From Phocaeicola paurosaccharolyticus JCM 15092 (GTDB taxonomy: Bacteria; Bacteroidota; Bacteroidia; Bacteroidales; Bacteroidaceae): a stretch of DNA of 64,000 bases. The stretch lies in contig NZ_BAJR01000012.1 of NCBI RefSeq assembly GCF_000613805.1, forward strand, positions 20,465-84,464, in the 5' to 3' direction. Positions 30,569 through 38,528 of the stretch are shown piece by piece (position 1 is the stretch's first letter; each line of letters opens with the position of its first letter). A program made the position numbers and the translations under genes. The notes under the pieces are model-generated. The model was not told the DNA's origin. It saw nothing but the letters and a program-made list of their open reading frames with translations, and ran no database searches.

Positions 30569-30714
30569 TTCCCTAAACTATACAGAAGCTTACTATGGCT
30601 CACTTCGTAACATGGGGAATTTAACAAATTCTATTTCTTCTTGATTAATAATATTATCTTTGTCTCATGCAAAGAAAAGTGATGATCAATTATTTTTATA
30701 GTTCAGAAAAATGA

Positions 30715-30787
30715 ATCATGATTCATTGTTCAACCGATCACGATTCATTGTTCAACCGATCATGATTCATTGTTCAACCGATCACGA
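30715..30787. repeat. 22-bp tandem repeat, 3.3 copies
   Basis: Copies at 30715-30736, 30737-30758 and 30759-30780, plus the first 7 bases of a fourth. Units begin ATCAYGATTCATT and end GTTCAACCG, alternating T and C at the fifth base. The first unit overlaps a 16-bp palindrome, ATGAATCATGATTCAT, at 30711-30726. It lies between the two Cas12a-type repeats. It may be a protein-binding array. Confidence 0.85.
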
Positions 30788-30837
30788 CATATTTAGCATC
30801 ACAGATAATAGACCGATTTCTGAGCCCTCGCTATCTG

Positions 30838-30873
30838 GTATAAGTACTATTAGTAATTTCTACTATTTAGGAT
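30838..30873 (+). CRISPR. Degenerate Cas12a-type repeat
   Basis: 36 bases aligned without gaps to the repeat at 30533-30568, with 29 identical positions. It begins GTATAAGTAC and ends AATTTCTACTATTTAGGAT, so the last arm of the handle stem (GTAGA) is destroyed. Terminal repeats of Cas12a arrays often decay in this arm. The two copies are 305 bases apart, start to start, which is too far for one normal spacer. Confidence 0.6.
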
Positions 30874-30931
30874 GAATACTATAAATTAAAGAATAATATT
30901 ATGACCGTATGTGGTTAATGAATTAGAGAAC

Positions 30932-31291
30932 TTATTCATTAACCACATTGTCGAAGTTCTCCTTTGCCCATTTAATCAAACTTTCAAGGCTCGGCATAAG
31001 ACTTTTCCCAAGATCAGTCAGAGAATACTCTACACGCGGTGGAACTTCAGGGTAAAGTTTTCTATTCACTAAATTGTTCTTTTCAAGATTCTTTAATGTC
31101 TGTGAGAGCATCTTTTGAGAGCAGTCAGTCATGTTACGACGTAGCTCATTGAAACGCATCACTCCTCCATCACACATGTGCAAATGATATAATACAATTA
31201 ATGACCACTTATCTCCGAACTTAGCAACTACGTGGCGTATCGGGCATGCGAGATATGCCAAATTCACTCTCTCTTCTTCTTTTGTTTGCAT
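30932..31291 (-). CDS. HxlR-family transcriptional regulator
   Basis: 119 residues with the HxlR winged helix: a conserved Cys near residue 15 (YLACPIRHVVAKFGDKWSLIVLYHL), recognition helix (FNELRRNMTDCSQKMLSQTLKNLEKNNLV) and wing (VPPRVEYSLTDLG). HxlR proteins often sense electrophiles or thiol oxidation and control a divergent gene. Here the divergent neighbour is a small cupin gene starting 288 bases away. A -7-like TACCTTTA box lies at 31313-31320. Confidence 0.88.
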   Translation of the reverse strand: MQTKEEERVNLAYLACPIRHVVAKFGDKWSLIVLYHLHMCDGGVMRFNELRRNMTDCSQKMLSQTLKNLEKNNLVNRKLYPEVPPRVEYSLTDLGKSLMPSLESLIKWAKENFDNVVNE

Positions 31292-31334
31292 AATATATTG
31301 TTGTTTTCCATGTAAAGGTACTTTTTGTAATCAG

Positions 31335-31358
31335 GTTACTAAAAGTTACTAAGTTAAC
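31335..31358. promoter_or_regulatory. Possible HxlR operator
   Basis: GTTACTAA occurs at 31335-31342 and 31345-31352, one helical turn apart, followed by GTTAAC at 31353-31358. It lies between the divergent hxlR-type and cupin genes near the regulator's own promoter. Confidence 0.4.
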
Positions 31359-31440
31359 ATTGGTTAATGTTGTAAGTTGTTTCTCTTTGTTTTTCAATAA
31401 TTCCTACTTTTTGGTAACTATATAACACTTTTGTAACCTC

Positions 31441-31470
31441 TTGTAAACTATTATATTATCTTTAAATTTG
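31441..31470 (+). promoter_or_regulatory. Promoter of the cupin gene
   Basis: -33 TTG at 31441-31443 and -7 TAAATTTG at 31463-31470, separated by 19 bases, the usual Bacteroidetes spacing. The start codon is 109 bases downstream. Confidence 0.6.
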
Positions 31471-31578
31471 CATTGTCGGAAATAAAGATGTGTTACTAAA
31501 TAAAATAGAATAGTAATAGATCTATTAACTCCGAATTTTAAAGTAATCATCAATAACAGTTCATAAGAAATTAATATT

Positions 31579-31935
31579 ATGAGTAATTTTAAGAAGACAA
31601 CAGTAGATATGAGTGCGTCACGCACTGAACTACATGACTTGTTGAACCTTACTGGTTCAGAGGTATCTATAAACAACCTACCTGCTGGTGCAAAGGTCCC
31701 GTTCGTTCATATACATAAAAAGAATGAGGAGGTATATGGTGTTCTCGCCGGTAAAGGTTTTATGAATATAGATGGTGAAGATATCGCACTAAATGCAGGT
31801 GACTGGTTACGTGTGGATCCTTCGGCAAAGCGTCAGTTGCGTGCAGCAGAAGATAGCGCAATCACAGTGCTATGCATTCAGGCACAGGCAGGATCGCTGG
31901 CAGATTATTCACTAACTGATGGTGTAATAGTATGA
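31579..31935 (+). CDS. Small cupin-domain protein
   Basis: 118 residues, no signal peptide. A single cupin barrel: PFVHIHKKNEEVYGVLAGKGFMNIDGE (motif 1, with HIHxxxEE) and GDWLRVDPSAKRQL (motif 2, without the usual His). Small cupins next to HxlR regulators are common, and a role in quinone or aldehyde stress is possible but unproven. It is divergent from the HxlR gene and ends at a bidirectional terminator. Confidence 0.8.
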   Translation: MSNFKKTTVDMSASRTELHDLLNLTGSEVSINNLPAGAKVPFVHIHKKNEEVYGVLAGKGFMNIDGEDIALNAGDWLRVDPSAKRQLRAAEDSAITVLCIQAQAGSLADYSLTDGVIV

Positions 31936-31973
31936 TGTTTGGATTTATGCCACTTTATACATATTGCTATAAT

Positions 31974-32014
31974 AAAGAAAAACTCATCAACCGAAGTCGA
32001 TGAGCTTTCTTTAT
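31974..32014. terminator. Bidirectional hairpin terminator
   Basis: Arms 31974-31988 and 31999-32012 pair (AACTCATC with GATGAG plus A/T flanks, one bulge), ten-base loop. It lies between the convergent cupin and UpxY-like genes. Confidence 0.65.
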
Positions 32015-32048
32015 ATTGATAAATTTCCAATTATTAATGTAGGTTCAG

Positions 32049-33212
32049 CTATCCCTCTCTCTCCAACTCTTGCACCTCTTCTTCTGTCAGTTTACGGATA
32101 TTACTGATATTTACCTTGATAGCCGGTATCTGTATGTTACCTCCAAGTTCGTTACCGATGCTGAAAGCAATGTATAGATCTTTGCCTTTGCGGCTTAATT
32201 TACCAACTCTTCCAAAGAAAGCGCTATCACTGTTTGTGTATACCACATGTTCATCTATGCAATAGTCGAAAGAGTCATATTCAAGTTCTCCTGAGCATAT
32301 AGATGTGGCAAACATGAAGTTTGTCATAGCATTCTCATTTATGGTGACAGGTCTCATCTTGCCATCAAACTTGCTCTTCATTACCGCTCTTGATAAATTG
32401 GGAATACCATATTTAATATTCTTATCAATAATAGGAAGGTTGCTTATGGTTGTCTTTAAGAACAGATAACCATGACATAACAGTTTGATATGCTCTACAC
32501 CATTTCTGTCCGTATACTTTCTTTTAGGCAGGAATGGGAAACATGGACGAGCTTCTCCTCTTCGTATAGCATCAGCCATATCTATATTCCAGTTGCATAG
32601 TATGTCATACCACTTTTCTTCATTAAATGTGCGCAATACCATCCATCTTGTCTTCTCACGATATAGTTTTTCCTCTTCTTTCTTCTCCGTTGGCTCTTTG
32701 TATGTGCCTTTAGGGACAGGAATAAATATATTAATATTTTCCAGGAGTTTTATGTAGAACTTGTCAATAGGAGCTTTCTGAACCTTTTGATAATAGCCTT
32801 TAAAATCTTTCATATGAAGATAATCTATAGAACACTCTTTAGCTTTAGAAGGTATGCTATTTGTAATTCTGATCTCTCCGTTGTAATTGTGTAAAATCAT
32901 CTCTGTCTGTCTTATAATAAGGTCATCATATAAAACAGGTACGTTGTGATTGTCTCGTGAAAGCTTATATATATTGCTATCTTTTTCTTTTTCAAGGAAG
33001 TTAGTTATAGTATCAATATCAGTATTTACATAGAGAAATTGTACATAATTGCTAGCTAAAAATTGTAGGCAACTGGCAGGATATGTTTTATCAGAAAGAT
33101 ATACAAAAGATATGGAAGATTCAGTAAGCCTATGCTTTGCTTCTTCAATAAGTCCTTTGTTTCTTACTTTTAGCCTATACCAAGGTTGATTATCTGTGTT
33201 TTTACTAATCAT
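32049..33212 (-). CDS. UpxY-like NusG paralogue with two NGN-like segments
   Basis: 387 residues, more than twice the usual length of a UpxY protein (about 170-190). Residues 9-105 look like a NusG N-terminal domain (WYRLKVRNKGLIEEAKHRL ... YVQFLYV). A second such segment starts near 188 (WMVLRTFNEEKWYDILCNW ... CHGYLFLKTT), and the C-terminal part (about 325-380) is KOW-like (FFGRVGKLSRKGKDLYIAF). UpxY proteins are transcription antiterminators of capsule operons. No capsule genes are near, so its target is unknown. It is a single gene with a -7 box 45 bases upstream. The protein may instead be a specialised regulator of an operon elsewhere. Confidence 0.7.
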   Translation of the reverse strand: MISKNTDNQPWYRLKVRNKGLIEEAKHRLTESSISFVYLSDKTYPASCLQFLASNYVQFLYVNTDIDTITNFLEKEKDSNIYKLSRDNHNVPVLYDDLIIRQTEMILHNYNGEIRITNSIPSKAKECSIDYLHMKDFKGYYQKVQKAPIDKFYIKLLENINIFIPVPKGTYKEPTEKKEEEKLYREKTRWMVLRTFNEEKWYDILCNWNIDMADAIRRGEARPCFPFLPKRKYTDRNGVEHIKLLCHGYLFLKTTISNLPIIDKNIKYGIPNLSRAVMKSKFDGKMRPVTINENAMTNFMFATSICSGELEYDSFDYCIDEHVVYTNSDSAFFGRVGKLSRKGKDLYIAFSIGNELGGNIQIPAIKVNISNIRKLTEEEVQELEREG

Positions 33213-33676
33213 GGAGCTTAAATAGGTTACAAAAAGTCTATTTTACTTTCCGTATGCAAATTTACTACATTCTTTTATGAACTTGAACATTATTATTCAT
33301 TTTATTATGTTCTACAATCTATTTTGTAGTAAAATAGATGATTTTGAATATAAAAACTAACTGATATACTGATGCTTAAGATTAATAAGATTTTTTTAAT
33401 AATAGGAATCAAACATAAAAATATGCCTTCTGTTTTTTTATATTTCTTGCGATTGCAGATATAAATAATATATCGGTTTGATTGAATGTCTGGTTGCTTT
33501 TTTATATCAATTCTGAAAATAAAGGTAAATAGACGGTCATGAAACATCTTTTATAATATAGAAAAAGAGAATGTAAAGTATGATTTTTTATTTTATTATC
33601 CAGTTTATTGCTTATAATGAGCTAGTTATTCAAAAAAAATATTTACTTTTATAAAAACTATTTGTACTATAATCTT
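33213..33676. other. Intergenic region with a hairpin, no gene seen
   Basis: 464 AT-rich bases between divergent genes. An inverted repeat with 9-bp arms (ATCTATTTT-GTAGT-AAAATAGAT) lies at 33317-33339. The region also holds the promoter of the UpxY-like gene. Short open frames in it show no recognisable protein. Confidence 0.5.
33257..33264 (-). promoter_or_regulatory. -7 box of the UpxY-like gene
   Basis: Leftward sequence TAAATTTG matches TAnnTTTG exactly, 45 bases before the ATG at 33212. No clear -33 box was found. Confidence 0.45.
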
Positions 33677-34786
33677 ATGTTACGTCTAATACTATTTCTT
33701 TCTTCGCTTTTGGTAAGCATAAACTTGTTCTCTTTTACTTCAGAGATAAAAACAATCAAATTAAACGATGGAGAGAAAATCTCTGCTCGTTTGGCTCTTC
33801 CTGATAGTAGAACAGATAAAATTATCATCTGCATTCATGGAACAGGGCCTAATACCTATCTCACCAAAAGAACAAACTTCAATTTCTATGATGAACTGGC
33901 AAAAGGGTTTTGTGAGAATGGGGTAGGGTTCTTTACATACAGCCGTCGTGGATGTAAGAATGGAAATGTTCCACCATATTTTACTGATGTAGACTCTTTA
34001 CAATATTCTAAATATACTCCATTACAAGAGGTACAAGATGTGGAGTGTATGATAAAATCTATATTGAAAGACAAGAGGTTTAAAAATAGCAAGATAATAC
34101 TCTATGGATTAAGTGAGGGGACAATAATTGCATCGATGATTGCTGAAAGGAAGAAAGTACGGGTCGATGCTATCTTACTACATGGATATTGTAATGAGAA
34201 TCTGTTAGACATAATAAAATGGCAGAATGAGGGAAATAGTACAATGGTAACTATAAATCCTATATTCGATAAGGATGGAGATAAAGCTATCAGTAGGGCA
34301 GAGTATGAAAATAAAGATGAATTAGTTTCAAAGTATAGGAAAGCAATCTTTAAGGACATTGCTTTTGATAAATATGATGTCAACAAGGATAGTGTAATAA
34401 ATATAATTGATATTACGAAGTTGCGTGCTCCTTTCCATGCCGAACTGTTGAAAAGGGTGAGTGATAATGACTGGATGTGGATAAGGACAAACTATTTCAA
34501 TGTGACTCCTCAATGGTTTACTGAGCATTTTGCTATTGAGGCTAACAAGACAAGGCTATTGAGAGTGGATATTCCTATACATATATTCCATGGAACTGAC
34601 GATGCTAATGTCCCGGTTGAAAGTGTATACGATTTACAGAAACGATTTGATATATGCCATAAAACCAACTTGACAATACATATTTTCGAAAAACATAGTC
34701 ATGATCTTAATTTCTATGATATAATAACAAAGAAGGATTGGTCGCAGGGACATAAGGCAATATTTAAAGTGGCCGAAGAGTTGTAA
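33677..34786 (+). CDS. Exported alpha/beta hydrolase with EF-hand-like insert
   Basis: 369 residues from the ATG at 33677, which begins a signal peptide (LFLSSLLVSINLFSF). The hydrolase core has IICIHGTGPNT (oxyanion loop), the nucleophile elbow YGLSEG, an acidic residue in HGTDDANVP and His in EKHSHDLN, all in the expected order. Between elbow and acid, around residues 195-250, lie two EF-hand-like calcium loops, FDKDGDKAISRAEYE and YDVNKDSVINIIDI. This makes it different from ordinary dipeptidyl-peptidase-like esterases. The substrate is unknown; an esterase or peptidase is likely. It is a single gene between the UpxY-like gene and PUL B. Confidence 0.8.
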   Translation: MLRLILFLSSLLVSINLFSFTSEIKTIKLNDGEKISARLALPDSRTDKIIICIHGTGPNTYLTKRTNFNFYDELAKGFCENGVGFFTYSRRGCKNGNVPPYFTDVDSLQYSKYTPLQEVQDVECMIKSILKDKRFKNSKIILYGLSEGTIIASMIAERKKVRVDAILLHGYCNENLLDIIKWQNEGNSTMVTINPIFDKDGDKAISRAEYENKDELVSKYRKAIFKDIAFDKYDVNKDSVINIIDITKLRAPFHAELLKRVSDNDWMWIRTNYFNVTPQWFTEHFAIEANKTRLLRVDIPIHIFHGTDDANVPVESVYDLQKRFDICHKTNLTIHIFEKHSHDLNFYDIITKKDWSQGHKAIFKVAEEL

Positions 34787-35216
34787 AATGTTTTTGTGTA
34801 AAAGAAATTCATTCTACTCTTTTTTGATTACTATTCTACTTTTTTCTTTACTGAAGCATAAGTAATTTTCTACTTACATAATTTTCAGGAATATAAAATA
34901 TGCATTACAATATTTATTGTAATCGCCTTATATCGTTATGTGAGCTCTATTAATTATAGGAATAAATGACTTTAATGCATTCAGATTATCTCTTATCTCA
35001 AATATTACACGATTACTGTCAATAAATACACAACTATTCATTAATCTACCAATAATTTTACGGCACAAATGGTATTTTTCATAAATAATATCAAGTGGTT
35101 AAAATTAAGTGTCTATCTGTTGTATCCTTTCTTTGCTCCATAAAAGCATTGAAAGGTGCAATAGATAAATTTGAAGAAATTATTAATAGTAAATTTATCT
35201 TATCATAATTAATTAC
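34787..35216. other. Intergenic region ahead of PUL B
   Basis: 430 AT-rich bases. It contains a 20-bp palindrome (ATTACAATA-TT-TATTGTAAT) at 34904-34923, and a -7 box TAAATTTG at 35166-35173. No gene was seen. It is likely the control region of the pectin operon. Confidence 0.55.
35166..35173 (+). promoter_or_regulatory. -7 box for the GH28-led operon
   Basis: TAAATTTG, an exact TAnnTTTG match, 43 bases before the start codon at 35217. A TTG at 35149 is only 14 bases upstream, so the -33 element is unclear. Confidence 0.5.
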
Positions 35217-36835
35217 ATGAAACTAATCTGTCAAAATTCAAGAATAGTAGGAGCTACTATTTCTTTATTCTATTTCTTTATATTTTTTATTGCTTCTGCC
35301 CAGAATCAAGAGTTTGATAAGATTTATCAGAAGATTCCATTTAAAATGGATAAAATAAAGGCTCCGGCTATTCCGGATTATTCTGTTAGTATAGTTGACT
35401 TTGGAGCTAAAGCGGATGGTGTTACATTGAATACAAAGGCCATAAATGATGCGATTAAATCAGTTGCTCAAAAAGGAGGAGGAAGAGTTGTAATACCAGA
35501 GGATTATGGCTTACAGGACCTATTGAACTATTAAGTAATATTGAGCTCTATACTGAGAAAAACTCTTTGATCTTATTTACTACAGATCACTCACAGTATC
35601 CAATAGTTAGTACAATTTTTGAGGGGTTGGCAACATACAGATGTCAGTCGCCTATATATTCTCGTAATGCAAGTAACATTGCAATTACTGGATATGGAGT
35701 GTTTGACGGTAGCGGTGATAGCTGGCGTCCAGTTAAGAAGGATAAGATGACTGATGGTCAATGGAGAAATCTCCTGAAGAAAGGTGGAGTGGTTGACACC
35801 AATGGAAGGATATGGTATCCAAGTCAGAGTTCATATAAAGGTTCTTTAGCTACAACAGATTTTAATGTTCCAAAAGGAGTTAATACTGATGCGGAATGGG
35901 ATAGTATTCGTGATTGGTTACGCCCGGTGCTTTTGAGTCTCATTGAATGTGACAAAGTACATATTGAGGGAGTTACTTTTAAAAATTCTCCAAGTTGGTG
36001 CATACATCCTTTAATGTGCAAAGATGTTGTAATAGATAAAGTTAAAGTGTTCAATCCATGGTACTCTCAGAACGGAGATGCATTGGACTTGGAGTCATGC
36101 AACAGAGTATTAGTAAGCAATTGTGTTTTCGACGCAGGTGATGATGCTATCTGTCTTAAATCCGGAAAAGATGAACAGGGAAGAAAAAGAGGTGTACCAT
36201 GTCAGAATATTGTTGTAATAAATAATACTGTACTTCACGGACATGGTGGATTTGTTGTAGGCAGTGAGATGTCGGGCGGTGTAAAGAACATATTCGTAAG
36301 TAACTGCTCTTTCTTAGGTACAGATGTTGGTCTCAGATTCAAGAGTAACAGAGGAAGAGGTGGTGTTGTAGAGAATATCTTTATAGAAAATATCAATATG
36401 ATAAACATCCCTAATGAAGCAATCTTATTCAACCTATACTATGGGGGAAAATCCAGAGAAGAGGAGGCTAATGATAGTACAGTGGAAGAATCTGCTGAAA
36501 TCTATCCTGTTACAGAAGAGACTCCTTGTTTCAGAAATATAGATATAAAGGATGTGACCTGCTATGATGCCGGAAGAGCTATGCAATTTAAGGGACTTCC
36601 AGAGATGAGGATTGATAATGTAAAGATGGAAAACATTAATGTAATGAACTGTACTGATGGTATTGAATTGGATGAAGTGAGCAATGCTGATTTCAAGAAT
36701 ATCAATATAACTCTCAAAAAAGATGGCGAAAAGATGAACATACAAAATTGCAGCCGTATAAATATTAATGGGAGAGAGTACAATAAGATTGGCAAGAAAA
36801 ACCTAATGATAGGTCTTTCAGATAAACAACGATAA
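35217..36835 (+). CDS. GH28 polygalacturonase-type enzyme (frameshifted)
   Basis: About 540 residues after correction, with a signal peptide (FIFFIASAQ). It is a right-handed beta-helix GH28 enzyme with the standard motifs NGDALDLES, DAGDDAICLKSG, GHGGFVVGSE and RFK. It cuts galacturonan or rhamnogalacturonan inside or outside the cell surface. The frame breaks at 35501-35502: the upstream part stops at 35534 (VIPEDYGLQDLLNY) and the downstream part starts at 35567. One more G (GGG for GG) gives VIPEGLWLTGPIELLSNIEL, the usual GH28 wording, so a missing base is certain but not its cause. First gene of the PUL B operon. Confidence 0.85.
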
Positions 36836-36887
36836 GAGATAACTCTTATATTAACCTTCAGAAATAATATAATTTATCTACAAAATA

Positions 36888-38522
36888 ATGAAAAGCACTT
36901 TTATATCAGCCTTACTATTAGCCATCTCTTTAGGGGCAAATGGTCAGAACTATGTTTCAAAAGTATGGGTGGCAGACCAAGGGAACGGTACATACAAGAA
37001 TCCAATACTATATGCTGATTATTCAGATCCTGATGTATGCAAAGCAGGTAGTGACTATTATATGACTTCATCAAGTTTCAACTGTTTGCCAGGACTTCAG
37101 ATTCTACATTCTAAAGATCTTGTAAACTGGGAGATTATTAATGCAGCAATACCAACAGCTTTAGATCCGGTAACTGATACAAATCCTCAGCATGGTAACA
37201 GAGTGTGGGCTCCAAGCATACGTTTTCACAATGGTGAGTTCTATATCTTCTGGGGTGATCCTGATCAGGGAGTGTTTATGACACATACATCTGATCCTGC
37301 TGGTAGATGGAGCAAACCGATTCTTGTGAAGGCGGCGAAAGGTATTATCGATACAACTCCACTATGGGATGAAGACGGTAGGGTATATCTAGTTCACGCA
37401 TTAGCAGGAAGTAGAGCCGGCCTGAAGAGTGTAATTGCTATATGCGAGCTTAACGATAAGGCAGATTCAGCTATAACTGCATCAAGAATAGTTTTCGATG
37501 GTCATGAAGGAAATCCAACTTGTGAAGGACCAAAACTCTACAAGAAGGATGGATACTACTATATCTTCCTCCCTGCAGGAGGTGTGACTTTCGGTTGGCA
37601 ACTTGTCCTTAGATCAAAAAATATTTATGGTCCTTACGAGAGCAAAACTGTAATGAGCCAGGGTAAAACAAATATTAACGGCCCTCACCAAGGTGGATGG
37701 GTTACTACTGACAAGGGTGAAGATTGGTTCATCAATTTCCAGGATAAAGGGGCATATGGTCGTGTTACTCATCTGCAACCAATGAAATGGGTAAACGGAT
37801 GGCCTGTAATAGGCATTGATAAGGATGGAGATGGATGTGGTGAGCCTGTTACGTCATACAAAAAGCCAAATGTAGGAGCTAACTACAGCATCTGCACTCC
37901 TAAAGAGAGCGATGAGTTCAACTCAAACGATATGGGCGAACAGTGGCAATGGCATGGTAACATTGATGAAAAATGGGCTTTCTGGGATGCTTCGAAAGGA
38001 GTAGCACGACTATACTCTTTCCCTGTTCCTAAGAACTACAAGAATTTGTGGGATATATCAAATCTTCTTCTTCAGAAGACACCTGCTCCTAATTTCACTG
38101 CTACAACCAAGTTAACTTTCACTCCTACAACAAAATATAAAGGTGAGAGAACAGGTTTGGTAGTTATGGGAATGAATTATGGCACTTTGGCTTTGGAGAA
38201 CAGAGAAGATGGCATCTATCTCTCTCAGATATCATGTATCAATGCAGATAAAGGAGAGAAAGAGAAAGAAAATGCATCTGTAAAAATAGAAAATGGTAAA
38301 CCTGTCTACCTCAGAGTGAACTTCAAGAGTGAAGGCGATAAGGTGATGTGCAACTTCAGCTATAGCCTGGACAATAAGAAGTTTAATAAATTGGGTGTTC
38401 CTTTTCAGGCAAGAGAAGGTTTGTGGATAGGAGCTAAGGTGGGTATATTCTGTACTCGTCCTTCGATAACTATAAACGATGGCGGATGGAGTGATTTTGA
38501 TTGGTTTAGAATTGATGAATAA
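36888..38522 (+). CDS. GH43 glycosidase (pectin PUL)
   Basis: 544 residues, signal peptide ending GANGQN. GH43 propeller at about 30-330: YSDPDVC (base Asp), IIDTTPLWD (second Asp) and CEGPKLY (acid Glu). A C-terminal beta-sandwich with a concanavalin-like fold follows (about 345-544). In a pectin locus it probably removes arabinose, galactose or xylose side residues; the exact activity cannot be told from the family. It lies 52 bases after the first GH28 and 6 bases before the second. Confidence 0.85.
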   Translation: MKSTFISALLLAISLGANGQNYVSKVWVADQGNGTYKNPILYADYSDPDVCKAGSDYYMTSSSFNCLPGLQILHSKDLVNWEIINAAIPTALDPVTDTNPQHGNRVWAPSIRFHNGEFYIFWGDPDQGVFMTHTSDPAGRWSKPILVKAAKGIIDTTPLWDEDGRVYLVHALAGSRAGLKSVIAICELNDKADSAITASRIVFDGHEGNPTCEGPKLYKKDGYYYIFLPAGGVTFGWQLVLRSKNIYGPYESKTVMSQGKTNINGPHQGGWVTTDKGEDWFINFQDKGAYGRVTHLQPMKWVNGWPVIGIDKDGDGCGEPVTSYKKPNVGANYSICTPKESDEFNSNDMGEQWQWHGNIDEKWAFWDASKGVARLYSFPVPKNYKNLWDISNLLLQKTPAPNFTATTKLTFTPTTKYKGERTGLVVMGMNYGTLALENREDGIYLSQISCINADKGEKEKENASVKIENGKPVYLRVNFKSEGDKVMCNFSYSLDNKKFNKLGVPFQAREGLWIGAKVGIFCTRPSITINDGGWSDFDWFRIDE

Positions 38523-38528
38523 TTTATT

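Noticed and set aside
30715..30787. 22-bp repeats as a conventional CRISPR array
   Set aside because: The units are directly contiguous with no unique spacers, so this is a plain tandem repeat.
31404..31676. Leftward open frame of 90 codons opposite the cupin gene
   Set aside because: It overlaps the cupin start and its promoter on the other strand; no domain is seen.
33305..33547. Leftward open frame of 80 codons in the intergenic region
   Set aside because: No homology-like features, poor start context, and it spans an inverted repeat.
34806..34876. Three TTCTAC motifs ahead of PUL B as further Cas12a-type repeats
   Set aside because: They share only 6-8 bases with the repeat, have no 36-base frame and no stem partner GTAGA.
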